DNA from: Geomonas oryzae
GTDB taxonomy: Bacteria > Desulfobacterota > Desulfuromonadia > Geobacterales > Geobacteraceae
Assembly: GCF_004117875.1 (NCBI RefSeq)
Contig: NZ_RAHW01000003.1
Span: 186,001-250,000 of the forward strand
Direction of reading: 5' to 3'
Length of the DNA: 64,000 nt
Made by a program: the position numbers and the translations under genes. The notes beneath the pieces are model-generated. The model ran no database searches. It saw only the letters and a program-made list of their open reading frames with translations, and had not been told where the DNA came from. This document shows, in pieces, positions 17,741 to 26,624 of the stretch (the first letter of the stretch is position 1; every line of letters starts with the position of its first letter).

Positions 17741-18637
17741 CTACTCCTCGGAAAGCCCAAGCGAAAGGGTCAGCACGACGGTCTTCTCGCGCGACCCGCT
17801 GCGGATGGTAAGCGGCACGCGGATCTGGTCACCTTCGGCAACGACCGGGGTCGCCGCAATCTCCAGGGAAAGCGGCGCTTCGTCCTCCGCTGCAGCGAGC
17901 TCCAGGACTGCCTCGGGCGCCTCGGCCGGTGCGGCGGCGGGAGGGGTTGCCTCGGTGAAGGGCTCGACGGGCGCCTGAGCCGCAGGTGCCGCGGGAGTCC
18001 CTGCCCCTTCCACCATATGCTGCAGGGTTTCGCCGCTTGCGATCCCATCGGCGCCCTTGGCACGCAGACCGGCCAGGATGCTCTTCACCAGGGCCATCAC
18101 CCCTTGCAACACCCCCTGACCGCTGTGGCCGGAGGTGCTGAAGGTGAGCAGCCGGGAAGGGTTCAACTGGCGCTCCAGCTCGGCAACGGGGAGAGCGTCG
18201 GCAAGATCGTTCTTGTTTAGATGCAAGACGGCCGGAACGGTGCTCAACCCCTGTCCGTAACCCTTCAGGTAGGAAGCGAGTTCGTCCATGGCGGCCCGGT
18301 TCTCATCGAGACGCTGCGGCGAAGAGTCGGCCACGACGACGATGCCGTCCGCCCCCTTCAGAACCATCTTCCAGGCTGCGGGATCCACGACCGGTCCGGA
18401 GACGGTGTACAGGTGAAAACGGACGCGGAAGCCGTCCACGTTGCCGTCACCTGGCGGCGTGAAGTCGAAGAACAGCATGCGCGCGCCTTGCACGCTCATC
18501 ACCTTCATCGCGCCGCGGAATTCCGGCTTCAGTTTGTTGAAGATGTGCCTAAGGCTGGTTCCCTTCCCTGCCTGGCCGGGGCCGAAAAAGACTATCTTGG
18601 CGTTAATTTCGCGTTTTGCCTGGTTCACCAGAGCCAT
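17741..18637 (-). CDS. MglA-like small GTPase with C-terminal extension
   Basis: A 298-residue protein. Residues 1-195 are an Arf/MglA-like GTPase: P-loop GPGQAGKGTS at 19-28, switch region with DFTPPG, the HLYTVSGPV segment matching MglA's HLYTVPGQV, and the base-recognition NKND near 168. MglA sets cell polarity and motility in Myxococcus. Residues about 200-250 are an Ala/Pro/Glu-rich linker and the last 45 a beta-rich tail, which standard MglA lacks. Flanked by MgtC (3 bp) and a repeat protein (16 bp). Confidence 0.85.
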   Translation of the reverse strand: MALVNQAKREINAKIVFFGPGQAGKGTSLRHIFNKLKPEFRGAMKVMSVQGARMLFFDFTPPGDGNVDGFRVRFHLYTVSGPVVDPAAWKMVLKGADGIVVVADSSPQRLDENRAAMDELASYLKGYGQGLSTVPAVLHLNKNDLADALPVAELERQLNPSRLLTFSTSGHSGQGVLQGVMALVKSILAGLRAKGADGIASGETLQHMVEGAGTPAAPAAQAPVEPFTEATPPAAAPAEAPEAVLELAAAEDEAPLSLEIAATPVVAEGDQIRVPLTIRSGSREKTVVLTLSLGLSEE

Positions 18638-18653
18638 TCGAGGTCCCCCTGAA

Positions 18654-19544
18654 CTACCTTTTTTCTTTCTTCTGGATCAAGATCTTGCGGGCCTGCGTCG
18701 CTATCACCGTGTTGATGTTCTTGCTTTTGGCAAGTGAGGCGAGGTCCTTTTCCCCCAAGGTTCCCAGGAAGCGCAGGGCGTTGGGGAGCGGCGTCTTGTG
18801 ATTTTCCACGAGCGCCTTTCTTATCTGCGCGTTCTTCACCCACTCCTTGTTGGCGCAGATGACCCGCAGGATCTCGTCGTTTTGCACCGTCGACTTCGCG
18901 ATGGCGAGCACCTCCGCCTCGGTCATGCGCGGGTTCTTGATGGCGGCGCCCGAGACGAGCTTGTTGTTGTCCTTGATCAGGATAGTGCGCCACTCCTTGT
19001 CACCGGTCATGGCGATCTTGATCTTTTCGCTCACCCCCAGTTCCTGCGCTATCTGGAACTTCGACTGGAAACGCTCCTCGTCGATTTCCTCGTCATCGGC
19101 GCAAGAGTCCTCGGCGGCTGTATCGTGCCGCCTTTGCGGCTCCTCACCGTCAGCAGTAGCGGATGCGGGGACCACGGGAACGATCCCCTGCGCGGCAAGC
19201 CACGTCGACGCCTTCTCGGAGAGGTTCGGGTGTCCGGCAAAGACCGTCCCAAGCTCCGGGCGTTTGCCATGCAGTTGCACCAGAGCGTCCAGCACAACCG
19301 GCGGCAGCGCCGGATCAGCCAGTATCCCGGCTAGAAACTGCGCATCCAGGGAGCGCAATGTCCCGACCGCCAGGCGCTTCACCTCCTGGTCCGGATCATG
19401 GCAGAGGTAATACAAAAGAAGCACCAGGTCGCTCGGCGGCAAAGGCACCTTGCCGGAGGCGGCGAGAAGCCTGCTCTCTCTCGGTTTGTCCGCGCCCGCG
19501 TAAGGAGCGGCCGCCGCTGAGATCCTCAGGGTAACTTTCGTCAC
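18654..19544 (-). CDS. Hypothetical helical-repeat protein
   Basis: A 296-residue protein with an overall helical, HEAT-like layout: paired helices with L/A periodicity (for example EVKRLAVGTLRSLDAQFLAG, about 55-74), an acidic middle segment (DDEEIDEERFQ) and a Lys-rich end. The repeated DP(A/D)LPPVVLDAL-like turns resemble HEAT or leucine-rich-variant repeats. The gene lies between the SPOR gene (6 bp) and the MglA-like GTPase, so it may serve as a partner of that GTPase; this is inference from position. Confidence 0.7.
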   Translation of the reverse strand: MTKVTLRISAAAAPYAGADKPRESRLLAASGKVPLPPSDLVLLLYYLCHDPDQEVKRLAVGTLRSLDAQFLAGILADPALPPVVLDALVQLHGKRPELGTVFAGHPNLSEKASTWLAAQGIVPVVPASATADGEEPQRRHDTAAEDSCADDEEIDEERFQSKFQIAQELGVSEKIKIAMTGDKEWRTILIKDNNKLVSGAAIKNPRMTEAEVLAIAKSTVQNDEILRVICANKEWVKNAQIRKALVENHKTPLPNALRFLGTLGEKDLASLAKSKNINTVIATQARKILIQKKEKR

Positions 19545-19550
19545 GGAATC

Positions 19551-20714
19551 TTATTTCCCCGCTTTGACGACCTTGGCCGTGAGTCCGCTCTTCTTGAGGC
19601 CTGCCGCCGCCTTCTCCGCGCTCGTCGGATCGGGGAAGCTGCCGGCACGTACCTTGACCACGGTAACCGGGATGTTGGCCTTCTTAAGCACCAGGCGCAC
19701 CCCTTTGTCGTAGAGACGGTCCTGCTCGACGGCAGCCTTCCCTTCCCTCATGAAGGAACCGGCATAGACGGCATAGCGGCCGTTCTCCTTGAGCATGAAG
19801 GCGTTCGGAGCCACACCCTTCAGGCGCCCCAACTCCTCGGCGGCTTCGTCGTGGTTGCCGAAGTCGGCAAGGAAGAGGCGGTGCATCGGCTCGCCCTTGT
19901 GCGATTTGATGGTGACCACGCGGGTGAGACCCGCCTTTTTCAGTTTGTTCGTCACCGAGGGGATCTCGCTCTCGGCGAGGTCATTGTCCAATTCGAGGGC
20001 GAACCCGCCCTTCGCCGAGGCTGCAGCGGACTTGGCCACTTTTGCCTTTGTCGCCGTCTTCGCAGCGGGTTTCGCCTCAGCGGCCGCTGCTGCCTTAGCC
20101 TCTTTGGCCGCTGCAGGCTTGGTCTCCTTGGCAGGAGCCGCTTTGGCCTGCTTGGCGGGAGCGGCAGGCTTGGCCTCCTTCGTCGGAGCAGCCTTCGCTT
20201 CCTTCGCCGGAGCAGGTTTCACTTCCTTGGCAGGAGCAGCCTTCGCTTCCTTCGCAGGAGCCGGTTTGGCAGGAGCTGACGGAGTGGCGGGTTTCGCAGC
20301 CGCCTCCGGTTTCGCCGCAGGAGCGGCAGGCTTTGCAGCAGCCTCCGGTTTGGCCGGAGCAGCCGCGGGTGTGGCAGCAGGCTTCCCTGCCTCGGCCGAG
20401 CCAGGTTTACCGGCCTGAGCTTCGGTAGAGGCCGGTTTACCGGCCGGAGCTTCAGCGGAGCCCGGTTTACCGGCCGGAGCCTCGGTGGAGGCCGGGCGCG
20501 GCGGCAGCGGTTTCTTGACCACGGCAGGAGCAGGCGGCGGTGTCGGGGCGGAAGCCTGTTCCCCGCGCGGCTTGATCAGACCGGTGAAGAAGTACAGGTA
20601 CGCAAAAAGGATGATGAGGAGCAGAAGCAGCAAAAGGAGCCTCTGTTGCGAGCTCTTCTTCTGTGCTGCGTTTTCATCTTCTTCCGGAAAAAATTCTTTC
20701 GCCATCTGGCCCAT
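19551..20714 (-). CDS. SPOR domain membrane protein with Ala/Pro/Lys repeat linker
   Basis: A 387-residue protein. A short cytoplasmic start is followed by one membrane helix (about 26-46). A periplasmic linker of about 180 residues is built from short repeats such as AGKPGSAEAP and APAKEAKAAPAKE. The C-terminus (about 230-387) holds two SPOR-like alpha/beta units (GFALELDNDL... and YAVYAGSFM...). SPOR domains bind denuded peptidoglycan glycans at division sites. The long flexible linker would span the periplasm. It probably belongs to the same transcript as the MglA-like GTPase. Confidence 0.87.
   Translation of the reverse strand: MGQMAKEFFPEEDENAAQKKSSQQRLLLLLLLLIILFAYLYFFTGLIKPRGEQASAPTPPPAPAVVKKPLPPRPASTEAPAGKPGSAEAPAGKPASTEAQAGKPGSAEAGKPAATPAAAPAKPEAAAKPAAPAAKPEAAAKPATPSAPAKPAPAKEAKAAPAKEVKPAPAKEAKAAPTKEAKPAAPAKQAKAAPAKETKPAAAKEAKAAAAAEAKPAAKTATKAKVAKSAAASAKGGFALELDNDLAESEIPSVTNKLKKAGLTRVVTIKSHKGEPMHRLFLADFGNHDEAAEELGRLKGVAPNAFMLKENGRYAVYAGSFMREGKAAVEQDRLYDKGVRLVLKKANIPVTVVKVRAGSFPDPTSAEKAAAGLKKSGLTAKVVKAGK
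20040..20510 (-). repeat. Low-complexity tandem codon repeats inside the SPOR gene
   Basis: Imperfect direct repeats of 18-33 bp encode alternating (AP)AKE(A/V/T)K(A/P) and AGKPxSxEA units. The number of copies is likely to vary between strains by slippage. Confidence 0.75.
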
Positions 20715-20783
20715 CCTCCCTATTGCATCGAAAATTGAACCTGCCCGGTCTCCTCAATCGAAGAGACCGGGCAGCATGCTCAG

Positions 20784-22883
20784 CTAAGCGCTTTTATGGT
20801 TGTTGTTCTTCTGCTCCTGCGCCTCGGTGATGATCTTCTGCGCCAGGTGACTCGGAACCTCCTCGTAATGGGAGAACTCCGAAGTGAACATGCCGCGATC
20901 GCTGGTCATGGAGCGCAGGTCGTTGGAGTAGGTCAGGACCTCCGACATCGGTACCACGCTCCTGATGATCTGCGAGTTCGCCTTCGGTTCCACGCCGACC
21001 ACCTTGCCGCGCCTCGAGTTGAGGTCGCCGATGACGTCACCCATGTTCTCGTCCGGCACCGTTATCTTCATGTTGACGATCGGCTCGAGAAGCACCGGCT
21101 TGCACTGTTCCATCGCCTTCTTGAACGCCATGGAGCCTGCGACCTTGAAGGCCATCTCCGAGGAGTCGACGGTGTGGAAGGAACCGTCATAGAGCGCGAC
21201 CTTGAAATCGACCACCGGGTTCCCGGCAAGGAAGCCGTCCTTGGCCGCCTCCTGGATCCCCTTGTCCACCGCCGGGATGTACTGGCGCGGGATCACGCCC
21301 CCCACGATCTTGTCCTCGAAGACGTACCCTTCGCCACGCGGCATCGGCGAGAGCTCGATCCAGCAGTCGCCGTACTGGCCGCGTCCGCCGGACTGCTTCT
21401 TGTATTTCCCCTGCACCTTCGCGCTGCCGCGGATGGTCTCCAGGTACGGTACCTTCGGGGTCTTCAAAAGGACGTCCACCCCGAACTTGCGCTTCATCTT
21501 CTCGACGATCACCTCGAGGTGCACCTGCCCCATGCCGGAGATGATGAACTCGCGGGTCTGCGGGTCGCGGTGGCTCTCGATGGTCGGGTCTTCCTCGATC
21601 ATGCGCTGCAGGGCGCCGTGGATCTTGTCCTCGTCGTTCTTCGTCTTCGGCTCAATGGCATACGAGATGACCGGGGTGAGCGGCTGGGCCGGCTCGAAGA
21701 GGATCGGCTTCGCCTCGTCGCAGAGGGTGTCGCCGGTCACGGTCTCCTTCAGTTTCGCCACTGCCACGATGTCGCCGGCAACCGCCTGCTTGATCGGGTG
21801 CTGCTTCTTCCCTTCCAGCTCGAAGATCTGGCCGATGCGCTCCTGCACCCCCTTGGTCGAGTTGTAGACCAGGGAGTCGGAATTAAGGACACCGGAGTAG
21901 ACGCGGAAGATGGTGATCTTGCCGGTGTACGGGTCGGAGGTGGTCTTGAAGACCAGCGCCGAGAACGGCTCGCTCTCCGAGGGACCGCGCTCGATGATCT
22001 GTTCCGTCTTCGGGTCGATACCCACCGCCTTGGTGCGGTCCAGCGGAGACGGCAGGTAGTTGCAGATCGCGTCCAGAAGCTGCGCGACGCCTATGTTCAT
22101 CGCGGCCGAACCGCAGAACACCGCGGTGAAGGTGTTGCGCATGGTACCGACCCTGATGCCGTCGATGATCTCCTCTTCGGTGAGCTCGCCGGTGTCGAGG
22201 AACTTCTCGGTGAGCGCGTCGTACGCCTCGGCCACCGTCTCGACCATCATGTCGCGCAGGCGCTGCGCCTCGTCGCGGTACTCGGCCGGGATCTCCTCCT
22301 CGGAGAACTTGCCGGAGAGGTCCTTCGTGTAGCGGTAGGCCTTCATCCGTACGAGGTCGATGACCCCCTCGAAATTTTCCTCGGCGCCCAGCGGCATCTG
22401 CACCGCGACCCCGCGTGCCCCGAGCGACTTCTCCATGTCGTCGATGGCGCGCAGAAAGCTTGCGCGTTCGCGATCCATCTTGTTCACGAAGGCGATGCGC
22501 GGGATCTCGAACTCGCTCGCCCACTGCCAGACCTCCTCGGTCTGGACCTTGACCCCCGAGATGGCGGAGAGGATCACCACCGCGCAGTCGAGGGTGCGCA
22601 TGCAGGCGCGGGTATCGGCGATGAAGTTGCCGTATCCCGGGGTGTCGACGATGTGGATGGAGTGCCCGTTCCACTCGCAGTGGTCGAGGGAGGAGGTGAT
22701 GGAGATCCGGCGCTTGATCTCTTCCGGCTCGAAATCCATCGTGGAGCTGCCGTCGTCGACCCGCCCGAGCCGGTCGATCATGCCCGTATCGAACAGGATC
22801 GCCTCGGCCAGCGTGGTCTTGCCGGCACCGCCGTGAGCTACAATACCGAGGTTACGCAGTTTTGCCGTTTCATACCTTCCCAT
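20784..22883 (-). CDS. fusA: Elongation factor G-like GTPase
   Basis: A 699-residue translational GTPase. G1 reads AHGGAGKTTL (residues 16-25), G3 DTPGYGNF, and G4 NKMD. Domain order matches EF-G through domain V. The usual AHIDAGKTT of EF-G is replaced by AHGGAGKTT, and G2 region sequence differs, placing it with the second EF-G subclass (EF-G2 type) and not the housekeeping EF-G. Members of this subclass are often stand-alone copies away from the str operon, as here. Likely first gene of the leftward SPOR/MglA-like unit. Confidence 0.92.
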   Translation of the reverse strand: MGRYETAKLRNLGIVAHGGAGKTTLAEAILFDTGMIDRLGRVDDGSSTMDFEPEEIKRRISITSSLDHCEWNGHSIHIVDTPGYGNFIADTRACMRTLDCAVVILSAISGVKVQTEEVWQWASEFEIPRIAFVNKMDRERASFLRAIDDMEKSLGARGVAVQMPLGAEENFEGVIDLVRMKAYRYTKDLSGKFSEEEIPAEYRDEAQRLRDMMVETVAEAYDALTEKFLDTGELTEEEIIDGIRVGTMRNTFTAVFCGSAAMNIGVAQLLDAICNYLPSPLDRTKAVGIDPKTEQIIERGPSESEPFSALVFKTTSDPYTGKITIFRVYSGVLNSDSLVYNSTKGVQERIGQIFELEGKKQHPIKQAVAGDIVAVAKLKETVTGDTLCDEAKPILFEPAQPLTPVISYAIEPKTKNDEDKIHGALQRMIEEDPTIESHRDPQTREFIISGMGQVHLEVIVEKMKRKFGVDVLLKTPKVPYLETIRGSAKVQGKYKKQSGGRGQYGDCWIELSPMPRGEGYVFEDKIVGGVIPRQYIPAVDKGIQEAAKDGFLAGNPVVDFKVALYDGSFHTVDSSEMAFKVAGSMAFKKAMEQCKPVLLEPIVNMKITVPDENMGDVIGDLNSRRGKVVGVEPKANSQIIRSVVPMSEVLTYSNDLRSMTSDRGMFTSEFSHYEEVPSHLAQKIITEAQEQKNNNHKSA

Positions 22884-23054
22884 AGTGCCCTCCCTTTAGA
22901 ATGAAGATCATCAATGACCTACCGTTCAACGAGACCTGACTTGAGACGAAACAGACTACTACCAACTACCTGGCTGAGACTCTTCAGTGGATTCCGGGGT
23001 ACCTCCCTCACCCGCCTTGCGGATGGATCTGAACGTGCCGGTTACGCTTAAGCC

Positions 23055-23822
23055 CTAAGGCTTGTTCCTTTTGTAGATGATGCGCAGCCCCTCCAGGGTG
23101 AGGAACTCGTCCACCGCCTCGATGGTGCTCGACTCCGGTGCGATGAGCGAGGCGAGGCCGCCGGTGGCGATGACCTTCAGAGGCTCCTTCCCTTCCGACT
23201 TCATGCGCTGCACGATGCCGTCGACGAGCCCCACGTAGCCGAAGAAGATGCCGGCCTGCATCGAGTTCACCGTGTTCTTGGCGATGATGCTCGGCGGGCG
23301 GGCGATGTCGACGCGCGGCAGCTTGCTCGCCTTCTGGAACAGCGCCTCCATGGAGATGGCAAGTCCCGGTGCGATGGCCCCGCCGCAGTACTCCCCCTTC
23401 TTGTTCACGTAGTCGAAGGTGGTCGCGGTGCCGAAGTCGACGATGATGAGCGCCGAGCGGTATTTCTCGTAGCCGGCGATGGCGTTGACGATGCGGTCCG
23501 CGCCGACCTCCTTGGGGTTGTCGTAGTGGATCGGCATGCCGGTCTTGATCCCCGGGCCCACGATGTAGGGGGTGATCTTGAAGTACTGGCGTGCGAGCTT
23601 TTCGAGCACCCCGGTCAGGGTGGGGACCACCGAGGAGACGATGATGTCCTTCACGTCCGAGAAGACGATTCCCGACAGGCGGAACAGGTCGTGGAACAGG
23701 ATGCCGTACTCGTCGATGGTCTTTGACTTGTCGGTGGAAACCCGCCAGTCCTGTACGAGGCGCTCCTCGTCGTATATGCCGAGTACGATGTTGCTGTTCC
23801 CTACGTCAATCACCAAAAGCAA
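23055..23822 (-). CDS. coaX: Type III pantothenate kinase
   Basis: Phosphorylates pantothenate in the first step of coenzyme A synthesis. The 255-residue protein has the ASKHA phosphate loop DVGNSN (6-11), a GADR motif near 106 and the DFGTATTFD segment near 128. The start is a TTG at 23822 with GGGAGG six bases upstream, so translation may be modest. It sits downstream of birA but with about 250 bp of inverted repeats between, so it may be transcribed separately. Confidence 0.95.
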   Translation of the reverse strand: MLLVIDVGNSNIVLGIYDEERLVQDWRVSTDKSKTIDEYGILFHDLFRLSGIVFSDVKDIIVSSVVPTLTGVLEKLARQYFKITPYIVGPGIKTGMPIHYDNPKEVGADRIVNAIAGYEKYRSALIIVDFGTATTFDYVNKKGEYCGGAIAPGLAISMEALFQKASKLPRVDIARPPSIIAKNTVNSMQAGIFFGYVGLVDGIVQRMKSEGKEPLKVIATGGLASLIAPESSTIEAVDEFLTLEGLRIIYKRNKP

Positions 23823-23845
23823 ACCGAACCTCCCAAAAGCGCCTC

Positions 23846-24054
23846 ACGCAAAGCCGCAAAGACGCAAAGCAATACCTAAACCTAAGACAACCATTTAACA
23901 GGGATGAAGGGGATGAAAGGGATAACGGCAAACACGAAAGATTCGGGTTTAAACCCCAAAGTCTTTTGCTGTAAGCCTTTTCTTTGCGTCTTTGCGTCTT
24001 TGCGTTACGAAAGTTTTTTACGCCTTTATCCCCTTTATCCCCTTCATCCCTGTT
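23846..24054. repeat. Two interleaved inverted repeats between coaX and birA
   Basis: Arm A (acgcaaagccgcaaagacgc aaag, 23846-23869) pairs with A' at 23982-24005 (23 of 24 bases). Arm B (aacagggatgaaggggatga, 23897-23924) pairs with B' at 24027-24054 (26 of 28). The order A-B-A'-B' means the two stems cannot both form as nested hairpins. No gene lies in this 246-bp gap. Confidence 0.85.
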
Positions 24055-24068
24055 TGAATCGGTTTTTT

Positions 24069-25052
24069 TCAGACCAGCGCCACATCGCCGGAGAGCACGG
24101 TCTCCACGCTGCCGTCGGAAAGCCTGACGAGGAGCGCGCCGAATGAGTCCACCCCCTGCACCTCTCCCGTGAACTCGCGCTCCCCCTGGCTCACCTTCAC
24201 GCTGCGCCCGCGGATGGCGGAACGCTCGAGCCACTCGGCCCGGACCGGCCCCTCCCCTTCCTGCAGGAAGACGTCGTAGAGCTCGTCGAGCTCGGTCAGA
24301 AGCCTCCTGGTGAAGGCGACCCGATCCACTTCCTCACCACCCTCCTCGATCAGCGAGGTGGCCGGATGGCGCAGAAGCGACTCCGCTATCGACGACATCC
24401 TGAGGTTCAGGTTCACCCCGATCCCTAGTACCACGAAGTTCACCTTCTCGGTCTCGGCGTTCATCTCGTTCAAAAGTCCGGCTACCTTCCTGCCGTTGAT
24501 CAGGATGTCGTTGGGCCACTTGATCTGGGGCTTCAGGCTCGTGCAGCTCTCGATGGCACGCGCCACGGCGACCACGGAGAGAAAGGTGAGCTGACAAGCC
24601 GCCATGGGTGCTATGGACGGACGCAGCACCACGGAGCAGTAGAGGTTCACCCCGGCAGGCGACAGCCATACCCGCCCGAGCCTTCCCTTCCCGGCGCTCT
24701 GGGCGTCGGCGATGACCACGGTCCCCTCGACGGCACCTTCCTCGGCCATCTTGAAGGCGACCTGGTTCGTGGACTCAGTTTCCTTGAGGCAGACGATGCG
24801 GGAACCGACCCTCCTGGTGGCGAGGCCGGAAGAGAGATCCAACTGGGTGAGGAGCTTGGGAGAGGAGAGCAACCGATAACCCTTCGAGGGGACCGCTTCG
24901 ATGAGATAGCCTGCGGCGCGCAGCCCCTTCACGTGCTTCCAGACGGCGGTGCGCGAGACGCCGAGAAGCCGGCTGAGCGCAGCGCCGGAGACGACCCCGT
25001 CGCCGGAGCGGAACAGCTCTATGATCCTGCCGTCGACCCCGGAGTCTTTCAA
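24069..25052 (-). CDS. birA: Biotin--[acetyl-CoA-carboxylase] ligase with repressor HTH
   Basis: A 327-residue bifunctional biotin ligase. Residues about 8-60 form a winged-helix HTH (GAALSRLLGVSRTAVWKHVK), so it probably also represses biotin genes. The ligase core has GKGRLGR near 121 (the biotinyl-AMP loop), KWPNDI near 180 and a C-terminal SH3-like domain (about 270-327). It overlaps the end of nadC by four bases (ATGA), so translation is coupled. Confidence 0.95.
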   Translation of the reverse strand: MKDSGVDGRIIELFRSGDGVVSGAALSRLLGVSRTAVWKHVKGLRAAGYLIEAVPSKGYRLLSSPKLLTQLDLSSGLATRRVGSRIVCLKETESTNQVAFKMAEEGAVEGTVVIADAQSAGKGRLGRVWLSPAGVNLYCSVVLRPSIAPMAACQLTFLSVVAVARAIESCTSLKPQIKWPNDILINGRKVAGLLNEMNAETEKVNFVVLGIGVNLNLRMSSIAESLLRHPATSLIEEGGEEVDRVAFTRRLLTELDELYDVFLQEGEGPVRAEWLERSAIRGRSVKVSQGEREFTGEVQGVDSFGALLVRLSDGSVETVLSGDVALV

Positions 25053-25879
25053 ACGTCCTCCATGAGCATTGAGATGTCGGTCGCGCGTACCGAGTGGGTG
25101 AGCGCACCGACCGATATGATATCCACACCGGTCAGGGCTATGGACCTGATCGTCTTCAGGTTCACCCCCCCGGACGCCTCGACCAGCGCCCTCTTATCGA
25201 TAAGTTGCACGGCCTCGGTCATCTGATCAAGGCCCATGTTGTCGAGCATGATGATATCCGCACCGGCGTCGAGCGCCTGCTGCACCTCGTCCAGCGTCTC
25301 GGTCTCCACCTCGATCTTCAGGGTGTGCGGGATGTAGGCGCGGGCGGCGCGCACCGCCTCGGCGATCCCCCCTGCGGCGGCGATGTGGTTCTCCTTGATG
25401 AGAACGCCGTCGTAGAGACCGGTGCGATGGTTCGTCCCTCCCCCCACGCGCACCGAGTATTTCTCGAGGACGCGCAGCCCCGGGGTCGTCTTGCGGGTGT
25501 CGACCACGCGCGCGCCGGTTCCCTCGAGTTCCTTGACGAAGGCCGCGGTCTGGGTGGCGATGCCGGACATGCGCTGCAAAAGGTTCAGGGAGACGCGCTC
25601 CCCCTGCAAAAGCGAGGCGGCATCCCCTTCCATCATGGCGATGATGTCGCCCTTCTCAAGGCGCGCACCGTCCTTATATTGCGCGGTGAAGGTGATGTCG
25701 GCATCGAGCCTGGCGAAGACGCGGCTCGCGACATCGATGCCGGAGAGGACCATGGCCTCCTTGGCGACAAGACGTGCGCGCATCCTGCGCGGTCTTGCGA
25801 GCACGGAAAGGGTGGTGATGTCTCCGGTGTGGATGTCCTCGGCGAGGGCGTTGTCAATTATGTTATCGATTTGGTTCAT
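25049..25879 (-). CDS. nadC: Nicotinate-nucleotide diphosphorylase (carboxylating)
   Basis: A 276-residue quinolinate phosphoribosyltransferase that makes nicotinate mononucleotide in de novo NAD synthesis. Family segments include EDIHTGDITT (14-23), RKTTPGLR near 135, HRTGLYDGVLIKENH near 155 and the C-terminal ASGGV near 245. First gene of the nadC-birA pair. GGGAGATCCC lies before the ATG. Confidence 0.96.
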   Translation of the reverse strand: MNQIDNIIDNALAEDIHTGDITTLSVLARPRRMRARLVAKEAMVLSGIDVASRVFARLDADITFTAQYKDGARLEKGDIIAMMEGDAASLLQGERVSLNLLQRMSGIATQTAAFVKELEGTGARVVDTRKTTPGLRVLEKYSVRVGGGTNHRTGLYDGVLIKENHIAAAGGIAEAVRAARAYIPHTLKIEVETETLDEVQQALDAGADIIMLDNMGLDQMTEAVQLIDKRALVEASGGVNLKTIRSIALTGVDIISVGALTHSVRATDISMLMEDV

Positions 25880-25967
25880 ATTATCCGGGATCTCCCTGTG
25901 TTAAGCGGCATTTTTTTATAGCACAGCTTAACTAGGCCCGCAACCGCTAATAAATCCCGCCGAGATG

Positions 25968-26486
25968 CTACTGACGCCACTCCAGCGGGACTCCGGCCTG
26001 GGCCGCGGCAAGGTCGAGTGCCTGGATCCGGTTGAGCATCTCGCTTATCTTCGCATCGTCGCCGGCGATGTCGGCTTCCATTACGTTTATCGCCTGGCGG
26101 TCGCTCGCCTTGTGGAAGAAGGTCCGCTTGCGGCGCAGCTCCTCTAGCGCCTGCTCCTTGCCGGCGCGGCCGTCCTGCAGGCTCTTCAGTTCGCTTCTGA
26201 GCGCCTTGTAGCGGTCGCGCCACCAGCGCTCGCCGTGGCCGCCCGGCTCGGCCGGCTTTTGCTGCGGCTCCTGTCGCACCGTCCCACCGGCTGGAGGAGC
26301 GACCGTGGTGGCCTTGTCGGAAACCTCGACCCGGCGCGCCCGGTCCAGGTACTGTTTCGGGATGTTGCTGCGGTTATCGGTGAAGTGAACGACGCCTTCC
26401 GCATCGGTCCATTGATAGAACGCCGCTCGTGCAGGTGACGGCGACAGGAGAGCCAGTATCAGAAGAGAGAGCAACAGGTGCCTCAT
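25968..26486 (-). CDS. DUF4124 domain exported protein
   Basis: A 172-residue exported protein. Signal peptide MRHLLLSLLILALLSPSPARA is followed by the DUF4124 core (FYQWTDAEGVVHFTDN), then a linker and a coiled-coil-like charged C-terminal half rich in Arg, Glu and Lys. DUF4124 is common in periplasmic proteins of unknown role. I chose the ATG at 26486 because the signal peptide begins there after a GGGGGGAAGG site; a longer in-frame start adds 15 unlikely codons. Confidence 0.82.
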   Translation of the reverse strand: MRHLLLSLLILALLSPSPARAAFYQWTDAEGVVHFTDNRSNIPKQYLDRARRVEVSDKATTVAPPAGGTVRQEPQQKPAEPGGHGERWWRDRYKALRSELKSLQDGRAGKEQALEELRRKRTFFHKASDRQAINVMEADIAGDDAKISEMLNRIQALDLAAAQAGVPLEWRQ

Positions 26487-26545
26487 CCTTCCCCCCTTTT
26501 GGTGCCTTAAATGGCCGAAGATAAAAAACAATCAATAGTTTTGAA

Positions 26546-26574
26546 TTGACGATGGCTGTTGCGATGTGTATATT
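26546..26574 (+). promoter_or_regulatory. Sigma-70-type promoter for the multiheme cytochrome
   Basis: TTGACG (26546-26551), 17-base spacer, TATATT (26569-26574), about 50 bp upstream of the cytochrome start. Assigned from consensus only. Confidence 0.65.
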
Positions 26575-26624
26575 ATCCCGGCTGTGCCTAGGCAGAGCAA
26601 ATAAATTGCCAGAAGGAGTGTACC

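Noticed and set aside
20796..22904. 702-codon ORF opposite the EF-G-like gene
   Set aside because: Antisense to a clear GTPase gene; its Arg/His/Asp-rich product is typical of a shadow frame.
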